Notes: generated from the sequence alone by a model not told the origin. A stretch of 45,621 bases of DNA from Marinobacter segnicrescens (GCF_900111555.1 NZ_FOHZ01000022.1:1-45621), one strand, 5' to 3'. Counted from the stretch's first letter, positions 1-8,838 are shown. Made by a program: numbers and translations.

Positions 1-92
1 CAAAAGCGCAGAATCGATTATGACTTCAGTGGCGCGAGCAAAGTTGAGTGTCATTAATGATAAATAAACGAATTACCCAGACGGGACACTAG

Positions 93-485
93 GAGATCCA
101 CAAAAGCCGATATACCTGGTTACGCCATCGTAAGAGCCTTGAGGGGCAGAAGATTCTGCAAGTCCGGGCCTTGTTGGATGCTCTCAAAGACACCGGCCTG
201 GTGTGGTACTTAAAGGCGCGCGCGGCCTGACAGAAATGGATTCACATGACCCGGCTGACAGAAGTTCGAGGTTTAGCCTCAGGGGCCATTCAGATCGAAA
301 CCAAGCTGTTTGGCATTCTCAACGCCATGCGATTTCGGGCCTCCGGTGGACTAGCGGAGGCAATCAACGGTCAGGTTCGAGCTTTAAAGATGCGGTCCTG
401 GGGGTTCCGGCGCAAGGAAAGATTTAAACGGGCAATCCTGTTCCATTATGGCGGGCTGCCTATGGCTCCTGACCCGCACGGATAA
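93..485 (+). pseudogene. ISL3-family transposase remnant (3' end only, interrupted by a stop)
   Basis: One reading frame runs from a stop at 90-92 to the stop at 483-485 and is broken by an in-frame TGA at 228-230. The part before the TGA reads like the linker of ISL3 transposases (TWLRHRKSLEG, then a leucine-rich stretch). The part after it matches the conserved C-terminus: an alanine/asparagine-rich catalytic helix (LAEAINGQVRALKMRSWGFR) followed by FKRAILFHYGGLP. The catalytic N-terminal two thirds are absent, and some ten residues also seem to be missing around the TGA. This is a dead fragment. The family call rests on remembered motifs of the ISL3 C-terminus. No terminal inverted repeat could be recognised. 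Confidence 0.7.
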
Positions 486-782
486 GTGAAGATCCTCATC
501 CGTACACTGTTGGTCGGGGCTATGTTGAGAAAGAAGCCAGTAAAGCTCACTCTCTACACCGCATTCACCCTAGACCTTTTTCAGTGTGGGTGACCTGTGG
601 AGACTTTGATTGGGTCGATCCGGCTGCAGACAAGTGACGAATTGTAACCCAGTTGGCGATATGGGGTCATCAACCGGACCCCGGACGTATGAATTCAGCT
701 ACAATCCCCTGTGCCTTCTCCGGCGACGTGACCCCTTGGCCGGGGGAGATGACTGAAGTCGATGTAGTCAACAAGGATCCCG
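486..782. other. Gene-free stretch between the IS remnant and the transporter
   Basis: No convincing reading frame was found here. A possible -10 (TACAAT, 700-705) lies upstream of the transporter but has no good -35 partner. A short hairpin-capable sequence near 664-682 (GGGTC/GACCC arms) has no T-run and is not a terminator. Confidence 0.4.
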
Positions 783-2273
783 ATGCCGACACCACCAAAG
801 ACAACCCTGGGACTCTGGTCCGGACGGAGCACCTTCTTCTGGGCGGCTGCGGCCGCGACGATCGGGCTGGGTAACCTCTGGCACTTCCCGTGGCTGGCGA
901 GTCAGTTTGGCGGTGGTTACTTCGTCCTGCTTTACCTTTTCTTCCTGTTGGTTATCACCCTGCCGTTGCTGATGGCCGAAGCCGCACTGGGGCGCCGGCA
1001 CCGGCATAACCTGGTACTGGCCATGCGCAGTGAGACCCGGGATCGCTACCAGTCCCCCCGCTGGCGCTGGCTGGGCCGGGTGAGTGTGCTGTCCGGCTTC
1101 CTGGTGTTGTCGATCACACTGGTGATTGGCTCTATCTGCCTTGCCTATGTCTTCTATGGTGCCTTTGGCCGGTTCGGCGATGCCACGCCCCTGTCGATGA
1201 CGGGAATGCTGGCGGAGCTGGTGGAGAGCCCCTATGACTATCGCGAATTTATGGCGTGGCATGCGTTCTTTATTTTGCTGGTGGGCGCGGTGGCTTTCCG
1301 GCAGGAGCTGGTAGAGCGGGCATTCCGGTTGGTGATGCCGGTATTCCTCGCCCTGCTCCTCGGCCTGGTCTGGTGGAGCTGGGAGCAAGGTGTCGGGCCA
1401 GGTGCGCTGGAATCTGTAGCCGGGCTCCGGTGGCAGGACGTCAACGGTGGCACGGTCTGGTTTGCCTTGTCCCATGCGTTTTACACCCTGGGTATCGGGC
1501 TTGGTATCTGGGCCGTTCTGGGCGCCCTGATGGCCCCGGGGTCTCCGTTCAAGCGTGCTGTATTCGGCGTTGCCCTGCTGGACACGCTGGTGGGTGTGCT
1601 GGCCGGGGTGGTGATTTATGGAATTGCCGAATCGTTTGACGGTTACGGTGATGTGCGGGGGTTTGGGTTGGTGTTCGTCGCCCTTCCGGTGGGTCTTGGT
1701 GGCCTGGAGTATCATCAATTACTGGCGACGGCGGTGTTTACGCTCATTGTGCTGGTGGCGTGGAGTTCAGCGCTGGTACTGACGGAATCCGTTGTCAGCT
1801 GGTTGCGGGAATGGGTGATTGCTCCGCGCCCCGTTTCAGTATTGCTGGTACTGGTGTGCGCCTGGCTGATGGGGCTCGTGACGCTGTATTCCTTCAATAT
1901 CTGGGCGGATGTCCAGGTGGCAGGGCTGACACCATTCCGCTGGATCGAGCTGTTGACCAGTGGCCTGCTGATACCCGCCGTAGCGGCCGCCCTGGCGGTG
2001 TTCCTGGGGTGGTTGGCGCCGGTTGGCTACCTGAATACCCTGCTTGGCAACACGCAGGAGTGGCTGGTCAGGGTATGGCGCTTTGCGCTGCGTTACCTGT
2101 TGCCGGTAACCGTCATTGTGGTGGGCGCAGGTTACTCGATGATGTCCCTGAAATTGCTGTGCGACAATGGCGAGCTCATTTGGTGTACACCTTCAGCACA
2201 TGAACTGTCTGGTGAGCCGCCGGCTGGCGATGGGGAAAGACGCAGAGGGCCGGGGAAGGCGGCAGAATTCTGA
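783..2273 (+). CDS. Sodium-dependent transporter, neurotransmitter:sodium symporter (NSS/SNF) family
   Basis: A 496-residue, very hydrophobic inner-membrane protein with about eleven to twelve predicted membrane segments, as expected for LeuT-fold NSS symporters that co-import amino acids or similar solutes with sodium. The first helix carries the family signature GLGNLWHFPW (residues 28-37), the unwound helix that binds sodium and substrate, followed by FGGGYFVLLYL. A Shine-Dalgarno sequence (AAGGA, 773-777) sits just before the ATG. The last 35 or so residues are hydrophilic and of unusual composition, so the C-terminus may be poorly conserved. The gene lies alone, upstream of ratA and in the same direction. 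The substrate cannot be told from sequence. Confidence 0.88.
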   Translation: MPTPPKTTLGLWSGRSTFFWAAAAATIGLGNLWHFPWLASQFGGGYFVLLYLFFLLVITLPLLMAEAALGRRHRHNLVLAMRSETRDRYQSPRWRWLGRVSVLSGFLVLSITLVIGSICLAYVFYGAFGRFGDATPLSMTGMLAELVESPYDYREFMAWHAFFILLVGAVAFRQELVERAFRLVMPVFLALLLGLVWWSWEQGVGPGALESVAGLRWQDVNGGTVWFALSHAFYTLGIGLGIWAVLGALMAPGSPFKRAVFGVALLDTLVGVLAGVVIYGIAESFDGYGDVRGFGLVFVALPVGLGGLEYHQLLATAVFTLIVLVAWSSALVLTESVVSWLREWVIAPRPVSVLLVLVCAWLMGLVTLYSFNIWADVQVAGLTPFRWIELLTSGLLIPAVAAALAVFLGWLAPVGYLNTLLGNTQEWLVRVWRFALRYLLPVTVIVVGAGYSMMSLKLLCDNGELIWCTPSAHELSGEPPAGDGERRRGPGKAAEF

Positions 2274-2382
2274 GTTTTCTCCCTGGCGTCAGGATGTGCC
2301 ACGACTGCCGCAACAGGCACGAAATCAGATATCATGGGCGCAGTGTTTACAGAAAGAAGTCATCGCAAGGTTCCGAGGTTTC

Positions 2383-2835
2383 ATGGCCCATCAGATCGAT
2401 AAAAGTGCGCTGGTAATGCATTCCGCCGAGCGTATGTTTGCCCTGGTTGACGATATTGCCCGCTATCCGGACTTCCTGCCCTGGTGCGCCGGTGCCGAGG
2501 TGCACGAACGGACCGGCGCCCAGGTCGTGGCATCCCTGGAAGTTGCCAAGGGGGGCATGCGGCACCGTCTGACGACCCGGAACGAGTTACTGTCTCCGCA
2601 ACGTATCGATATGAAGCTGGTTGATGGGCCGTTCCGGGACCTCGAGGGTCGATGGCATTTCAATCCGCTTGATGAAAACGCCTGCAAGGTCACTCTGCAA
2701 TTGAGTTTCGAGTTCTCTGGTACGCTCTCAAGAATGACCTTTGGGCCAGTGTTCAGCCAGGCCGCCAATACCATGGTTGAGGCGTTTTGTCGCCGGGCCA
2801 ACGAAATCTACACGGATGCACTGGTGAGTCGCTGA
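2383..2835 (+). CDS. ratA: RatA-family START/coenzyme Q-binding protein
   Basis: A 150-residue protein of the polyketide cyclase / START-like (COQ10) fold. The start at MAHQIDKSALV was chosen because it matches the family N-terminus; the frame stays open further upstream but encodes nothing recognisable. Typical features are the early YPDFLPWCAGAEV segment, the central GPFRDLEGRWHF and the C-terminal helix. Escherichia coli RatA was described as binding 50S subunits to block 70S formation, while the wider family is linked to ubiquinone binding. The cellular role is therefore debated. The stop overlaps the rnfH start by one base (TGATG), so the two genes are translationally coupled, the usual arrangement in gammaproteobacteria. 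Confidence 0.9.
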   Translation: MAHQIDKSALVMHSAERMFALVDDIARYPDFLPWCAGAEVHERTGAQVVASLEVAKGGMRHRLTTRNELLSPQRIDMKLVDGPFRDLEGRWHFNPLDENACKVTLQLSFEFSGTLSRMTFGPVFSQAANTMVEAFCRRANEIYTDALVSR

Positions 2836-3122
2836 TGCGGGTAGAAGTGGCATACGCAACACCGGAGCGCCAGGAAATTGTCCCGGTTGAAGTAGAAGAG
2901 GGCGCCACCATGCTGAAGGCCGTTCGTCGCTCCGGTATCGCCGAATTGTTCCCGGGGCTGGATCCGGAGCAGGCGGATATGGGGATATTCGGGAAGGTGG
3001 TCAAGTCACCGCAAACCCATGTGCTTCGGGCGGGAGACCGGGTAGAGCTGTACCGGCCGTTGAAGATTGATCCAAAGCAGGCCCGTATGAACCGGGCCCG
3101 CAAGAAAAAGGATGAAGGTTAG
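2835..3122 (+). CDS. rnfH: RnfH-family ubiquitin-like protein
   Basis: A 95-residue RnfH protein (UPF0125), a small beta-grasp, ubiquitin-like fold of unknown biochemical function. The sequence opens MRVEVAYATPERQEI, carries the typical SGI.ELFP segment, and continues with GIFGKVV and the conserved DRVELYRPL motif. A basic tail (ARKKKDEG) follows. The start was set at the ATG overlapping the ratA stop, because upstream in-frame residues belong to the overlapping ratA region. RatA-RnfH were once proposed to be a toxin-antitoxin pair; that is not established. It is convergent with bamE, with only about ten bases between the two stops and no visible terminator. Confidence 0.92.
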   Translation: MRVEVAYATPERQEIVPVEVEEGATMLKAVRRSGIAELFPGLDPEQADMGIFGKVVKSPQTHVLRAGDRVELYRPLKIDPKQARMNRARKKKDEG

Positions 3123-3132
3123 CGGCGGGTCA

Positions 3133-3468
3133 TCAGTACGCCGGGAGTTCGTCCAGCAGGTCTTTTTCCATGTGGGTGAAAGTGTCACCATCGTAGTGCA
3201 CAACGATCCTTTGCTCGCGAATCTCGCCGCCGGCCTCCTGGAAGGTGTAGATGTAATATTCCACCGAGGTGTCCGCCGGGTTCAGCATGATGGGCGTGCC
3301 GAGTACCGAGTGGACCTGGGAACGGCTCATGCCCTCTTCGAGCTGGCTTATTTCTTCCTCGGTGATGATATTGCCCTGCTGCACGTTGATCTTGTAGACG
3401 CCGGGAAACACGCAGCCGGCAAGCAGGGACAGCAGGAGTACAGGGGCAAGTCTGGTAAGCAGGTGCAT
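3133..3468 (-). CDS. bamE: Outer-membrane assembly lipoprotein BamE (SmpA/OmlA)
   Basis: A 111-residue lipoprotein of the BAM complex, which folds and inserts beta-barrel proteins into the outer membrane. The N-terminus is a lipoprotein signal peptide ending in the lipobox LLAGC (Cys19 would be acylated). The mature part has the BamE signature: YKINVQQGNIITEEEISQL, the GMSRSQVHSVLGTP turn and a short beta-strand C-terminal half ending in HYDGDTFTHME. The length is normal for the family. The gene is divergent from fur across a 103-base intergenic region, an arrangement conserved in pseudomonads and relatives. Confidence 0.95.
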   Translation of the reverse strand: MHLLTRLAPVLLLSLLAGCVFPGVYKINVQQGNIITEEEISQLEEGMSRSQVHSVLGTPIMLNPADTSVEYYIYTFQEAGGEIREQRIVVHYDGDTFTHMEKDLLDELPAY

Positions 3469-3505
3469 CAGGGACAGATGTCCTTATTGGCTGTAAATGA
3501 AACGG

Positions 3506-3533
3506 TTTATGAGTCGCAATATGGCGCTATAAT
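3506..3533 (+). promoter_or_regulatory. Likely sigma-70 promoter of fur
   Basis: A perfect -10 hexamer TATAAT occupies 3528-3533, about 40 bases before the fur ATG. A weak -35 candidate (TTTATG, 3506-3511) lies 16 bases upstream of it. No clear Fur box was seen in the bamE-fur gap. Confidence 0.55.
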
Positions 3534-3571
3534 ACCGGAAGCACTGAACACACCAAAGAGCGAACAGCATT

Positions 3572-3985
3572 ATGTCATCTGAAAACGCCGAACTGCGCAA
3601 AGTGGGTCTGAAAGTCACGCTGCCCCGGGTGAAGATCTTCAATATCCTGGAAAATGCGGAAGAACACCACCTCAGCGCTGAAGACGTGTACAAGAAGCTG
3701 CTGGAGCAGGGTGATGATGTGGGGTTGGCCACCGTCTACCGGGTGCTGACCCAATTTGAAGCGGCCGGACTGGTACTTCGCCACAATTTTGAGGGGGGCC
3801 ATGCGGTATTCGAGATGGCGGGCGATGACCACCATGACCATATGGTGTGTACCCAGACTGGTGATGTGATCGAGTTCGTCGATGAAGTCATCGAGGAGCG
3901 TCAGCAGAAGATCGCAGCAGAGCACGGCTACGAAATCGTGGACCACAGCCTGATTCTTTACGTGAAGCCGCTGCAGAAATCCTGA
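3572..3985 (+). CDS. fur: Ferric uptake regulator Fur
   Basis: A 137-residue iron-responsive repressor, a dimeric DNA-binding protein that represses iron-uptake genes when loaded with Fe(II). The N-terminal winged helix includes the recognition segment GLATVYRVLTQFEAAGLV (residues 51-68). The dimerisation/metal half has HHLSAEDVY (32-40) and the metal-binding HHDHMVC (87-93). The canonical CxxC zinc motif is incomplete: Cys93 is followed by TQT, so only one cysteine is present. This is how Pseudomonas-type Fur looks and does not imply loss of function. It is divergent from bamE and convergent with recN. Confidence 0.96.
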   Translation: MSSENAELRKVGLKVTLPRVKIFNILENAEEHHLSAEDVYKKLLEQGDDVGLATVYRVLTQFEAAGLVLRHNFEGGHAVFEMAGDDHHDHMVCTQTGDVIEFVDEVIEERQQKIAAEHGYEIVDHSLILYVKPLQKS

Positions 3986-4084
3986 CCGCTTACCCTCACT
4001 GCTTTTCCAGGCATGCGGCCGTCTGTTGGCGGTCTCGTGTGCCTGTGTTACCTGCCAATACCAATTCGCTTTAAAAAACGGTCT

Positions 4085-4110
4085 AAAAAAAGAGCGCCGG
4101 GGCGGCGCTC
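4085..4110 (-). terminator. Intrinsic terminator for leftward (recN) transcription
   Basis: A perfect 7-bp stem (GAGCGCC 4092-4098 with GGCGCTC 4104-4110) has a five-base loop. Read leftward it is followed by a run of seven T (4091 down to 4085). It lies 100 bases beyond the recN stop. Confidence 0.8.
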
Positions 4111-4209
4111 GAAAAGCTCTCAGGTGAGAAGGGAGTCTGTGAGAGCCGAAGGAAGATACTTCGACCGCCCCGCAGGCTTTATTGCGAGGCGCGTAATCCG
4201 CTTAAGGGT

Positions 4210-5886
4210 TCAGTGATGGGTCGCCTGACCCTTGGTGTACATTTCCCGGGCGTGTGCCAACGTTTGCTCGGTCATGTCCACGCCGCCCAGCATCCGGGCC
4301 ACTTCGCTGATTCGTCCCTGATCGTTAAGGGTTTCGATTTTCGAGAAGGTGGCGTCTGCTTCTGTAAACTTGCTGACAAACAGGTGCTGGTGACTCTGGG
4401 CCGCCACCTGGGGCAGGTGGGTGACGCAGATGATCTGACCGCTTTCGCCCAGGGATCGCAGCAGGCGACCGACCACTTCCGCAGTACCCCCGCCAATGCC
4501 CACATCCACCTCGTCGAACACCAAAGTGAGGGTCGTTGACGTCTGGGCCACGACCACCTGGATAGCCAGGCTGATCCTCGACAGTTCGCCGCCAGAGGCC
4601 ACCTTGGCGAGCGGTCGTGCCGGCTGGCCGGGGTTGGCGCTGATCAGGAACTCGATCTCCTCGTTGCCGGTAGCGCTCGGTTCGTTATCGCTGGTGTCCA
4701 GTTGGGTAATGAACTGCGTGGTGGGCATGCCCAGTTCGGTCAGCTCAGCGGCGACTCGCTGGTCGAGGGTAACCGCACCTTCGCGGCGGGTGTCGGAAAG
4801 CTTGTCCGCAACGGCCTGGTAGGCCTTGCGGTAGTTCTCCACATCGGCTTCCAGCTGTTCCAGGCTGCCCTCGCTGTCATCCAGTTCGGCAAGTTCGTCG
4901 CCCAGGCGCTGGTGCAGCTCGGGAAGCTCTTCGGGCTGAACGCGGTGTTTACGGGCCAGCTGATAGATGGCGCTGAGCCGTTCTTCCACTTCCTGCAGGC
5001 GCTGCGGATCCGCATCGTAGTCTTCCACGAAGTGCACCAGGTTGCTGCCGGCTTCCGTTAACTGGATCTGCGCCTCGTTCAGCATCTGCAAGGTATCCGC
5101 CAGGGCAGGGACTTCCACCGGCAGTTGTTCCAGCTGGGACAGGGCCTGGCGCACCAGGTCTGCGGCGCTGGTTTCGTCCTCGGAGCAGAGCATGGCCGCC
5201 TGGTGGCTGGCCTGGCGTACTGTCTCCGCGTGGCTGAGCTGTTCCTGTTCCTGTTCGAGGCGAGCTTGCTCTCCGTCCTCAAGGGCAAGGCGGTCCAGTT
5301 CTTCCACCTGGTAACGCAGTAACTGCAGGCGCGCTTCGGTTTCATCGGCATTCTGCTGGCGGCTCAACAGCCGGTCCCGGGCCTGGTGCCATTGTTTCCA
5401 GGCCAGGCGAGTCTTGATCGCCAGGTCTTCCGCGCCGGAGAATTCATCCAGCAGCCGGCGATGGGTGTCCTTTTTCAGCAACGACTGGTGCTGGTGCTGG
5501 CTGTGGATGTCCATCAGGGTGGCACCCAGCTCCTTGAGCTGGTTCAGGGGGCAGGGCTGGCCGTTGATATAGGCCCGTGAGCGGCCGTCACGGCCGATGA
5601 CCCGTCTGAGGATGCAATCGTTGCCGTCGTCCAGGTCCTGCTCTTCCAGCCATTCCCGGGCTTCAACGATACGGCTGATATCAAAGGTGGCGGTAATGTC
5701 GGCACGCTTGGCGCCATGGCGCACAGCGCTGGCATCGCCACGGCCTCCCATGGCCAGCCCGAGTGCATCCAGCACGATGGACTTGCCAGCACCGGTCTCA
5801 CCGGTCAGGGCGGTCATACCCTTCTGGAATTGAAGTTCCACCCGTTCCGCGATGGCGTAATTGGAAACCGTGAGTTGAGTCAGCAT
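4210..5886 (-). CDS. recN: DNA repair protein RecN
   Basis: A 558-residue SMC-like ATPase that helps recombinational repair of double-strand breaks. The start was placed at MLTQLTVSNYAIAERVEL, which matches the family. The frame is open 26 codons further upstream, but that stretch overlaps the LexA operators and is not homologous. The Walker A motif GETGAGKS spans residues 29-36. A long coiled-coil of Glu/Gln/Leu-rich helices fills the middle. The signature ASGGELSRISLAIQ and Walker B TLVFDEVDVGIGG come near the C-terminus, followed by the His-switch segment CVTHLPQVAAQ. It is divergent from grpE and controlled by LexA boxes just upstream. Confidence 0.96.
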   Translation of the reverse strand: MLTQLTVSNYAIAERVELQFQKGMTALTGETGAGKSIVLDALGLAMGGRGDASAVRHGAKRADITATFDISRIVEAREWLEEQDLDDGNDCILRRVIGRDGRSRAYINGQPCPLNQLKELGATLMDIHSQHQHQSLLKKDTHRRLLDEFSGAEDLAIKTRLAWKQWHQARDRLLSRQQNADETEARLQLLRYQVEELDRLALEDGEQARLEQEQEQLSHAETVRQASHQAAMLCSEDETSAADLVRQALSQLEQLPVEVPALADTLQMLNEAQIQLTEAGSNLVHFVEDYDADPQRLQEVEERLSAIYQLARKHRVQPEELPELHQRLGDELAELDDSEGSLEQLEADVENYRKAYQAVADKLSDTRREGAVTLDQRVAAELTELGMPTTQFITQLDTSDNEPSATGNEEIEFLISANPGQPARPLAKVASGGELSRISLAIQVVVAQTSTTLTLVFDEVDVGIGGGTAEVVGRLLRSLGESGQIICVTHLPQVAAQSHQHLFVSKFTEADATFSKIETLNDQGRISEVARMLGGVDMTEQTLAHAREMYTKGQATHH

Positions 5887-5911
5887 GCGGTGTCTCCCTG
5901 AGTCACGAATA

Positions 5912-5927
5912 CTGTTGGCGTATACAG
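5912..5927 (-). promoter_or_regulatory. LexA (SOS) box 1 upstream of recN
   Basis: CTGT-N8-ACAG, a perfect match to the palindromic gammaproteobacterial LexA consensus, 25 bases upstream of the recN start codon, where bound LexA would block the promoter. Confidence 0.9.
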
Positions 5928-5930
5928 TAT

Positions 5931-5946
5931 CTGTGAATATATACAG
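5931..5946 (-). promoter_or_regulatory. LexA (SOS) box 2 upstream of recN
   Basis: A second CTGT-N8-ACAG with an AT-rich centre (GAATATAT), three bases from the first box. A third, imperfect site (CTGT-N8-CCAG, 5955-5970) may extend the array. Tandem boxes fit the tight repression known for recN in other bacteria. Confidence 0.9.
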
Positions 5947-5998
5947 GTTAAAAGCTGTATGCAAACCCAGTGGTGCAATTTCTGTGAAACAGCAATGG

Positions 5999-6025
5999 TT
6001 GAAAGCGTTGGTTTGGGCCCCATAT
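5999..6025 (+). promoter_or_regulatory. Sigma-32 (heat-shock) promoter of grpE
   Basis: TTGAAA (5999-6004), a 13-base spacer and CCCCATAT (6018-6025) match the RpoH consensus (CTTGAAA, 11-16 bases, CCCCATNT) almost perfectly. The site is about 75 bases upstream of the grpE ATG and on the far side of the LexA boxes from recN. Confidence 0.88.
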
Positions 6026-6099
6026 CCGTTGGCAAGTTTTCACCATCATTGGTTATTGGCGCGGCCAGCCGCGCACTCAGACACAAGCGGGAGTAGCAG

Positions 6100-6702
6100 A
6101 TGAGCGCTGACGAGAATCGCAACGAGAATGTCGATGAAGAGCTGAAGGCGGAAGAGCGCGCCGGTGAGCCGGTTTCCGAGCAGCAGGAAGGGGAAACCCC
6201 GGATCCGGAGAATGACGTGGATTCCATGGAAGCCCGCATGCAGGAGCTTCAGGACCAGATGCTCAGAACCCAGGCGGAGATGCAGAATGTCCGTCGTCGT
6301 GCGGAAATTGACGTCGAGAAAGCCCACAAGTTTGCGCTGGAGAAGTTCGTCAAGGAGCTGCTGCCGGTGGCTGACAGCCTCGAAAAGGCCGTGGAGAGTA
6401 CTGAAAACCAGCAGAGCACTGATGAGCTGGTGGTGTCCATCCGCGAAGGGGTTGAAATGACCCTGGACCTGTTTATGAAGAGCCTGGGCAAGTTCAACGT
6501 CAAGCAGCTCAATCCGGTGGGCGAGCCATTTGACCCGCAGGTTCACGAAGCCATGTCCATGGTGCCGGCGCCGGATGCCGAGCCCAACTCGGTAGTGGCA
6601 GTGGTGCAGAAGGGTTACACCCTGAATGAGCGCCTGGTTCGCCCGGCCATGGTGGTGGTTGCCAAGGCCGAAGGTGCGCCAAAAATCGACGAGCAGGCTT
6701 GA
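6100..6702 (+). CDS. grpE: Nucleotide exchange factor GrpE
   Basis: A 200-residue cytoplasmic cochaperone that releases ADP from DnaK. The first 45 or so residues are acidic and disordered. A long coiled-coil follows (MEARMQELQDQMLRTQAEMQNVRRR), then FALEKFVKELLPVADSLEKAV. The C-terminal beta-domain that contacts DnaK contains FDPQVHEAMSMVP and GYTLNERLVRPAMVVVAK, both hallmark motifs. The length is typical. A GGGAG ribosome-binding site precedes the ATG. It is the first gene of the grpE-dnaK-dnaJ-dapB run and has its own heat-shock promoter. Confidence 0.96.
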   Translation: MSADENRNENVDEELKAEERAGEPVSEQQEGETPDPENDVDSMEARMQELQDQMLRTQAEMQNVRRRAEIDVEKAHKFALEKFVKELLPVADSLEKAVESTENQQSTDELVVSIREGVEMTLDLFMKSLGKFNVKQLNPVGEPFDPQVHEAMSMVPAPDAEPNSVVAVVQKGYTLNERLVRPAMVVVAKAEGAPKIDEQA

Positions 6703-6725
6703 AAAGTCGTCGTCGGAGCCAATAT
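6698..6725 (+). promoter_or_regulatory. Probable second sigma-32 promoter, upstream of dnaK
   Basis: A full CTTGAAA element (6698-6704) overlaps the grpE stop codon. After a 13-base spacer comes GCCAATAT (6718-6725), matching CCCCATNT at five of its seven defined bases. It would give dnaK extra heat-induced transcription independent of grpE. Confidence 0.6.
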
Positions 6726-6825
6726 AGGCAGGTAACGGTCAACACGCCGGCAGTCGGGCCGGCAATGAATCAGAACAACCCGGATCTCAAGGCATTCGGA
6801 CTGAACAGCTAACTGGAGTGATTTC

Positions 6826-8748
6826 ATGAGCAAGATTATCGGTATCGACCTGGGTACGACCAACTCCTGTGTTGCCATCATGGATGGTGACAAGGTCAAG
6901 GTGATCGAGAACGCCGAAGGCGATCGCACCACGCCGTCCATTATCGCGTACACCGACGATGGCGAAACCCTGGTCGGTCAGTCCGCGAAGCGTCAGGCGG
7001 TCACCAACCCCCACAACACCCTATACGCCATCAAGCGCCTGATTGGCCGTCGTTTCGAAGACGACGTGGTCCAGAAGGACATCAAGATGGTGCCCTACAA
7101 GATTGCCAAGGCTGACAATGGTGATGCCTGGGTAGAGGTGAAGGGCGAGAAGATGGCACCGCCGCAGGTTTCCGCGGAAGTGCTCAAGAAGATGAAGAAG
7201 ACTGCCGAGGACTATCTGGGCGAGAAGGTGACCGAGGCGGTAATCACCGTACCGGCCTACTTCAACGACAGCCAGCGCCAGGCCACCAAGGACGCGGGCA
7301 AGATCGCGGGCCTGGAAGTGAAGCGGATTATCAACGAGCCGACCGCTGCCGCCCTGGCCTACGGTATGGACAAGCAGAGCGGTGACCGCACCGTGGCTGT
7401 CTATGACCTGGGTGGCGGTACCTTTGACCTGTCCATCATCGAGATTGCCGATGTGGACGGTGAGCATCAGTTCGAAGTGCTGGCAACCAATGGTGACACC
7501 TTCCTGGGTGGTGAAGACTTTGACCTGAAGGTTATTGAATACCTGGCAGACCAGTTCAAGAAGGACAGCGGCATTGACCTGCGCGGCGACTCCCTGGCCA
7601 TGCAGCGCCTGAAGGAAGCGGCGGAGAAAGCCAAGATCGAGCTGTCCAGCAGCCAGCAGACCGACGTCAACCTGCCGTACATCACGGCTGACCAGAGCGG
7701 TCCCAAGCATATGAACGTCAAGCTGACCCGGGCCAAGCTCGAGTCGCTCGTAGAAGAACTGGTCGAACGCAGCCTTGAGCCCTGTAAGGTGGCCCTGAAG
7801 GATGCTGGCCTGTCTGCTAACGAAGTGGACGAGGTTATCCTGGTGGGCGGGCAGACCCGTATGCCGCTGGTTCAGGAGAAGGTGAAGAACTTCTTTGGTA
7901 AGGAAGCCCGCAAGGACGTTAACCCGGACGAGGCAGTTGCTGTCGGTGCAGCTATCCAGGGTGCGGTACTTTCCGGTGATGTGAAAGACGTCCTGCTGCT
8001 GGATGTGACTCCGCTGACCCTGGGTATCGAAACCATGGGTGGTGTGGCCACGCCGCTGATCGACAAGAACACCACGATTCCGACCAAGAAGTCGCAGACA
8101 TTCTCCACAGCGGAGGACAACCAGACTGCGGTAACCATCCACGTGGTTCAGGGCGAGCGCAAGCAGGCGTCCCAGAACAAGTCACTGGGCCGCTTCGACC
8201 TGGCGGATATCCCGCCGGCGCCCCGCGGTGTGCCGCAGATTGAGGTGACCTTCGATATCGACGCCAACGGTATCCTCAATGTGTCCGCCAAGGACAAGGC
8301 CACCGGCAAGGAGCAGTCCATCGTAATCAAGGCCTCTTCCGGTCTGAACGATGAAGAAATCGAGAAGATGGTGAACGACGCCGAGGCCAACGCCGAGGAA
8401 GATCGCAAGTTCGAGGAACTGGTCCAGGCCCGTAACCAGGGTGACGCCATGGTTCACACCGTGCGCAAGACCCTGAACGACGCCGGCGACAAGGTCACCG
8501 ACAGCGAAAAGGAAAACATCGAAACGGCCATCAAGGAGCTTGAGGAAGCGCTGGAAGGCTCCAACAAGGAAGACATCGAGGCCAAGACCCAGAAGCTGAC
8601 CGAGGTTTCCGGTGAGCTGGCCCAGAAGATGTATGCCGAGCAGGGCGAACAGGCCCAGCAGGCTGGCGGCGAAGAGCAGGCCAGTGGCAGCGCCGACGAC
8701 GCGGTGGACGCAGAGTTCGAAGAAGTCAAAGACGACGACAAGCGATAA
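6826..8748 (+). CDS. dnaK: Molecular chaperone DnaK (Hsp70)
   Basis: A 640-residue Hsp70 that binds exposed hydrophobic peptide segments in an ATP-driven cycle with DnaJ and GrpE. The nucleotide-binding domain opens [16 protein letters not shown] (residues 5-20). It includes the second phosphate motif [13 protein letters not shown] and the adenosine motif [13 protein letters not shown]. The linker [13 protein letters not shown] leads into the substrate-binding domain and a helical lid. The acidic C-terminus ([13 protein letters not shown]) follows the usual EEV-type ending, with a Gly/Gln/Ala-rich stretch before it. The length is standard. A GGAG site precedes the ATG. Confidence 0.98.
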   Translation: MSKIIGIDLGTTNSCVAIMDGDKVKVIENAEGDRTTPSIIAYTDDGETLVGQSAKRQAVTNPHNTLYAIKRLIGRRFEDDVVQKDIKMVPYKIAKADNGDAWVEVKGEKMAPPQVSAEVLKKMKKTAEDYLGEKVTEAVITVPAYFNDSQRQATKDAGKIAGLEVKRIINEPTAAALAYGMDKQSGDRTVAVYDLGGGTFDLSIIEIADVDGEHQFEVLATNGDTFLGGEDFDLKVIEYLADQFKKDSGIDLRGDSLAMQRLKEAAEKAKIELSSSQQTDVNLPYITADQSGPKHMNVKLTRAKLESLVEELVERSLEPCKVALKDAGLSANEVDEVILVGGQTRMPLVQEKVKNFFGKEARKDVNPDEAVAVGAAIQGAVLSGDVKDVLLLDVTPLTLGIETMGGVATPLIDKNTTIPTKKSQTFSTAEDNQTAVTIHVVQGERKQASQNKSLGRFDLADIPPAPRGVPQIEVTFDIDANGILNVSAKDKATGKEQSIVIKASSGLNDEEIEKMVNDAEANAEEDRKFEELVQARNQGDAMVHTVRKTLNDAGDKVTDSEKENIETAIKELEEALEGSNKEDIEAKTQKLTEVSGELAQKMYAEQGEQAQQAGGEEQASGSADDAVDAEFEEVKDDDKR

Positions 8749-8772
8749 GCAACACCGCGATAGCAGGAATGA

Positions 8773-8798
8773 CGCGGGGGTGAAGGCCCCCGCGTTTT
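8773..8798 (+). terminator. Intrinsic terminator/attenuator between dnaK and dnaJ
   Basis: The arms CGCGGGGG (8773-8780) and CCCCCGCG (8787-8794) pair perfectly over 8 bp around a six-base loop and are followed by TTTT. It should end part of the dnaK transcripts before dnaJ, giving less DnaJ than DnaK. Confidence 0.75.
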
Positions 8799-8814
8799 CT
8801 GCGTTTGAGAGCAT

Positions 8815-8838
8815 CGGGCCCTGGTACGACAGGGCCCG
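8815..8838 (+). other. Second strong hairpin upstream of dnaJ
   Basis: CGGGCCCTG (8815-8823) and CAGGGCCCG (8830-8838) form a perfect 9-bp stem with a six-base loop, without a T-run. It is probably an RNA structure protecting or insulating the dnaJ message; its function is inferred only. Confidence 0.5.

Noticed and set aside
2274..2382. smpB or tmRNA expected beside ratA in some gammaproteobacteria
   Set aside because: The gap upstream of ratA is too short and neither an SmpB frame nor a tmRNA-like sequence could be seen; it probably lies elsewhere.
3469..3571. Fur autoregulatory box in the bamE-fur gap
   Set aside because: No stretch close to the GATAAT-repeat consensus was found, apart from the -10 hexamer itself.
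4013..4216. Small plus-strand open frame after fur
   Set aside because: It runs through the recN terminator hairpin and has no ribosome site or recognisable protein features.
7021..8142. Minus-strand open frame of 373 codons opposite dnaK
   Set aside because: It is the antisense of the conserved DnaK coding sequence, with shadow-like composition and no ribosome site or family match.
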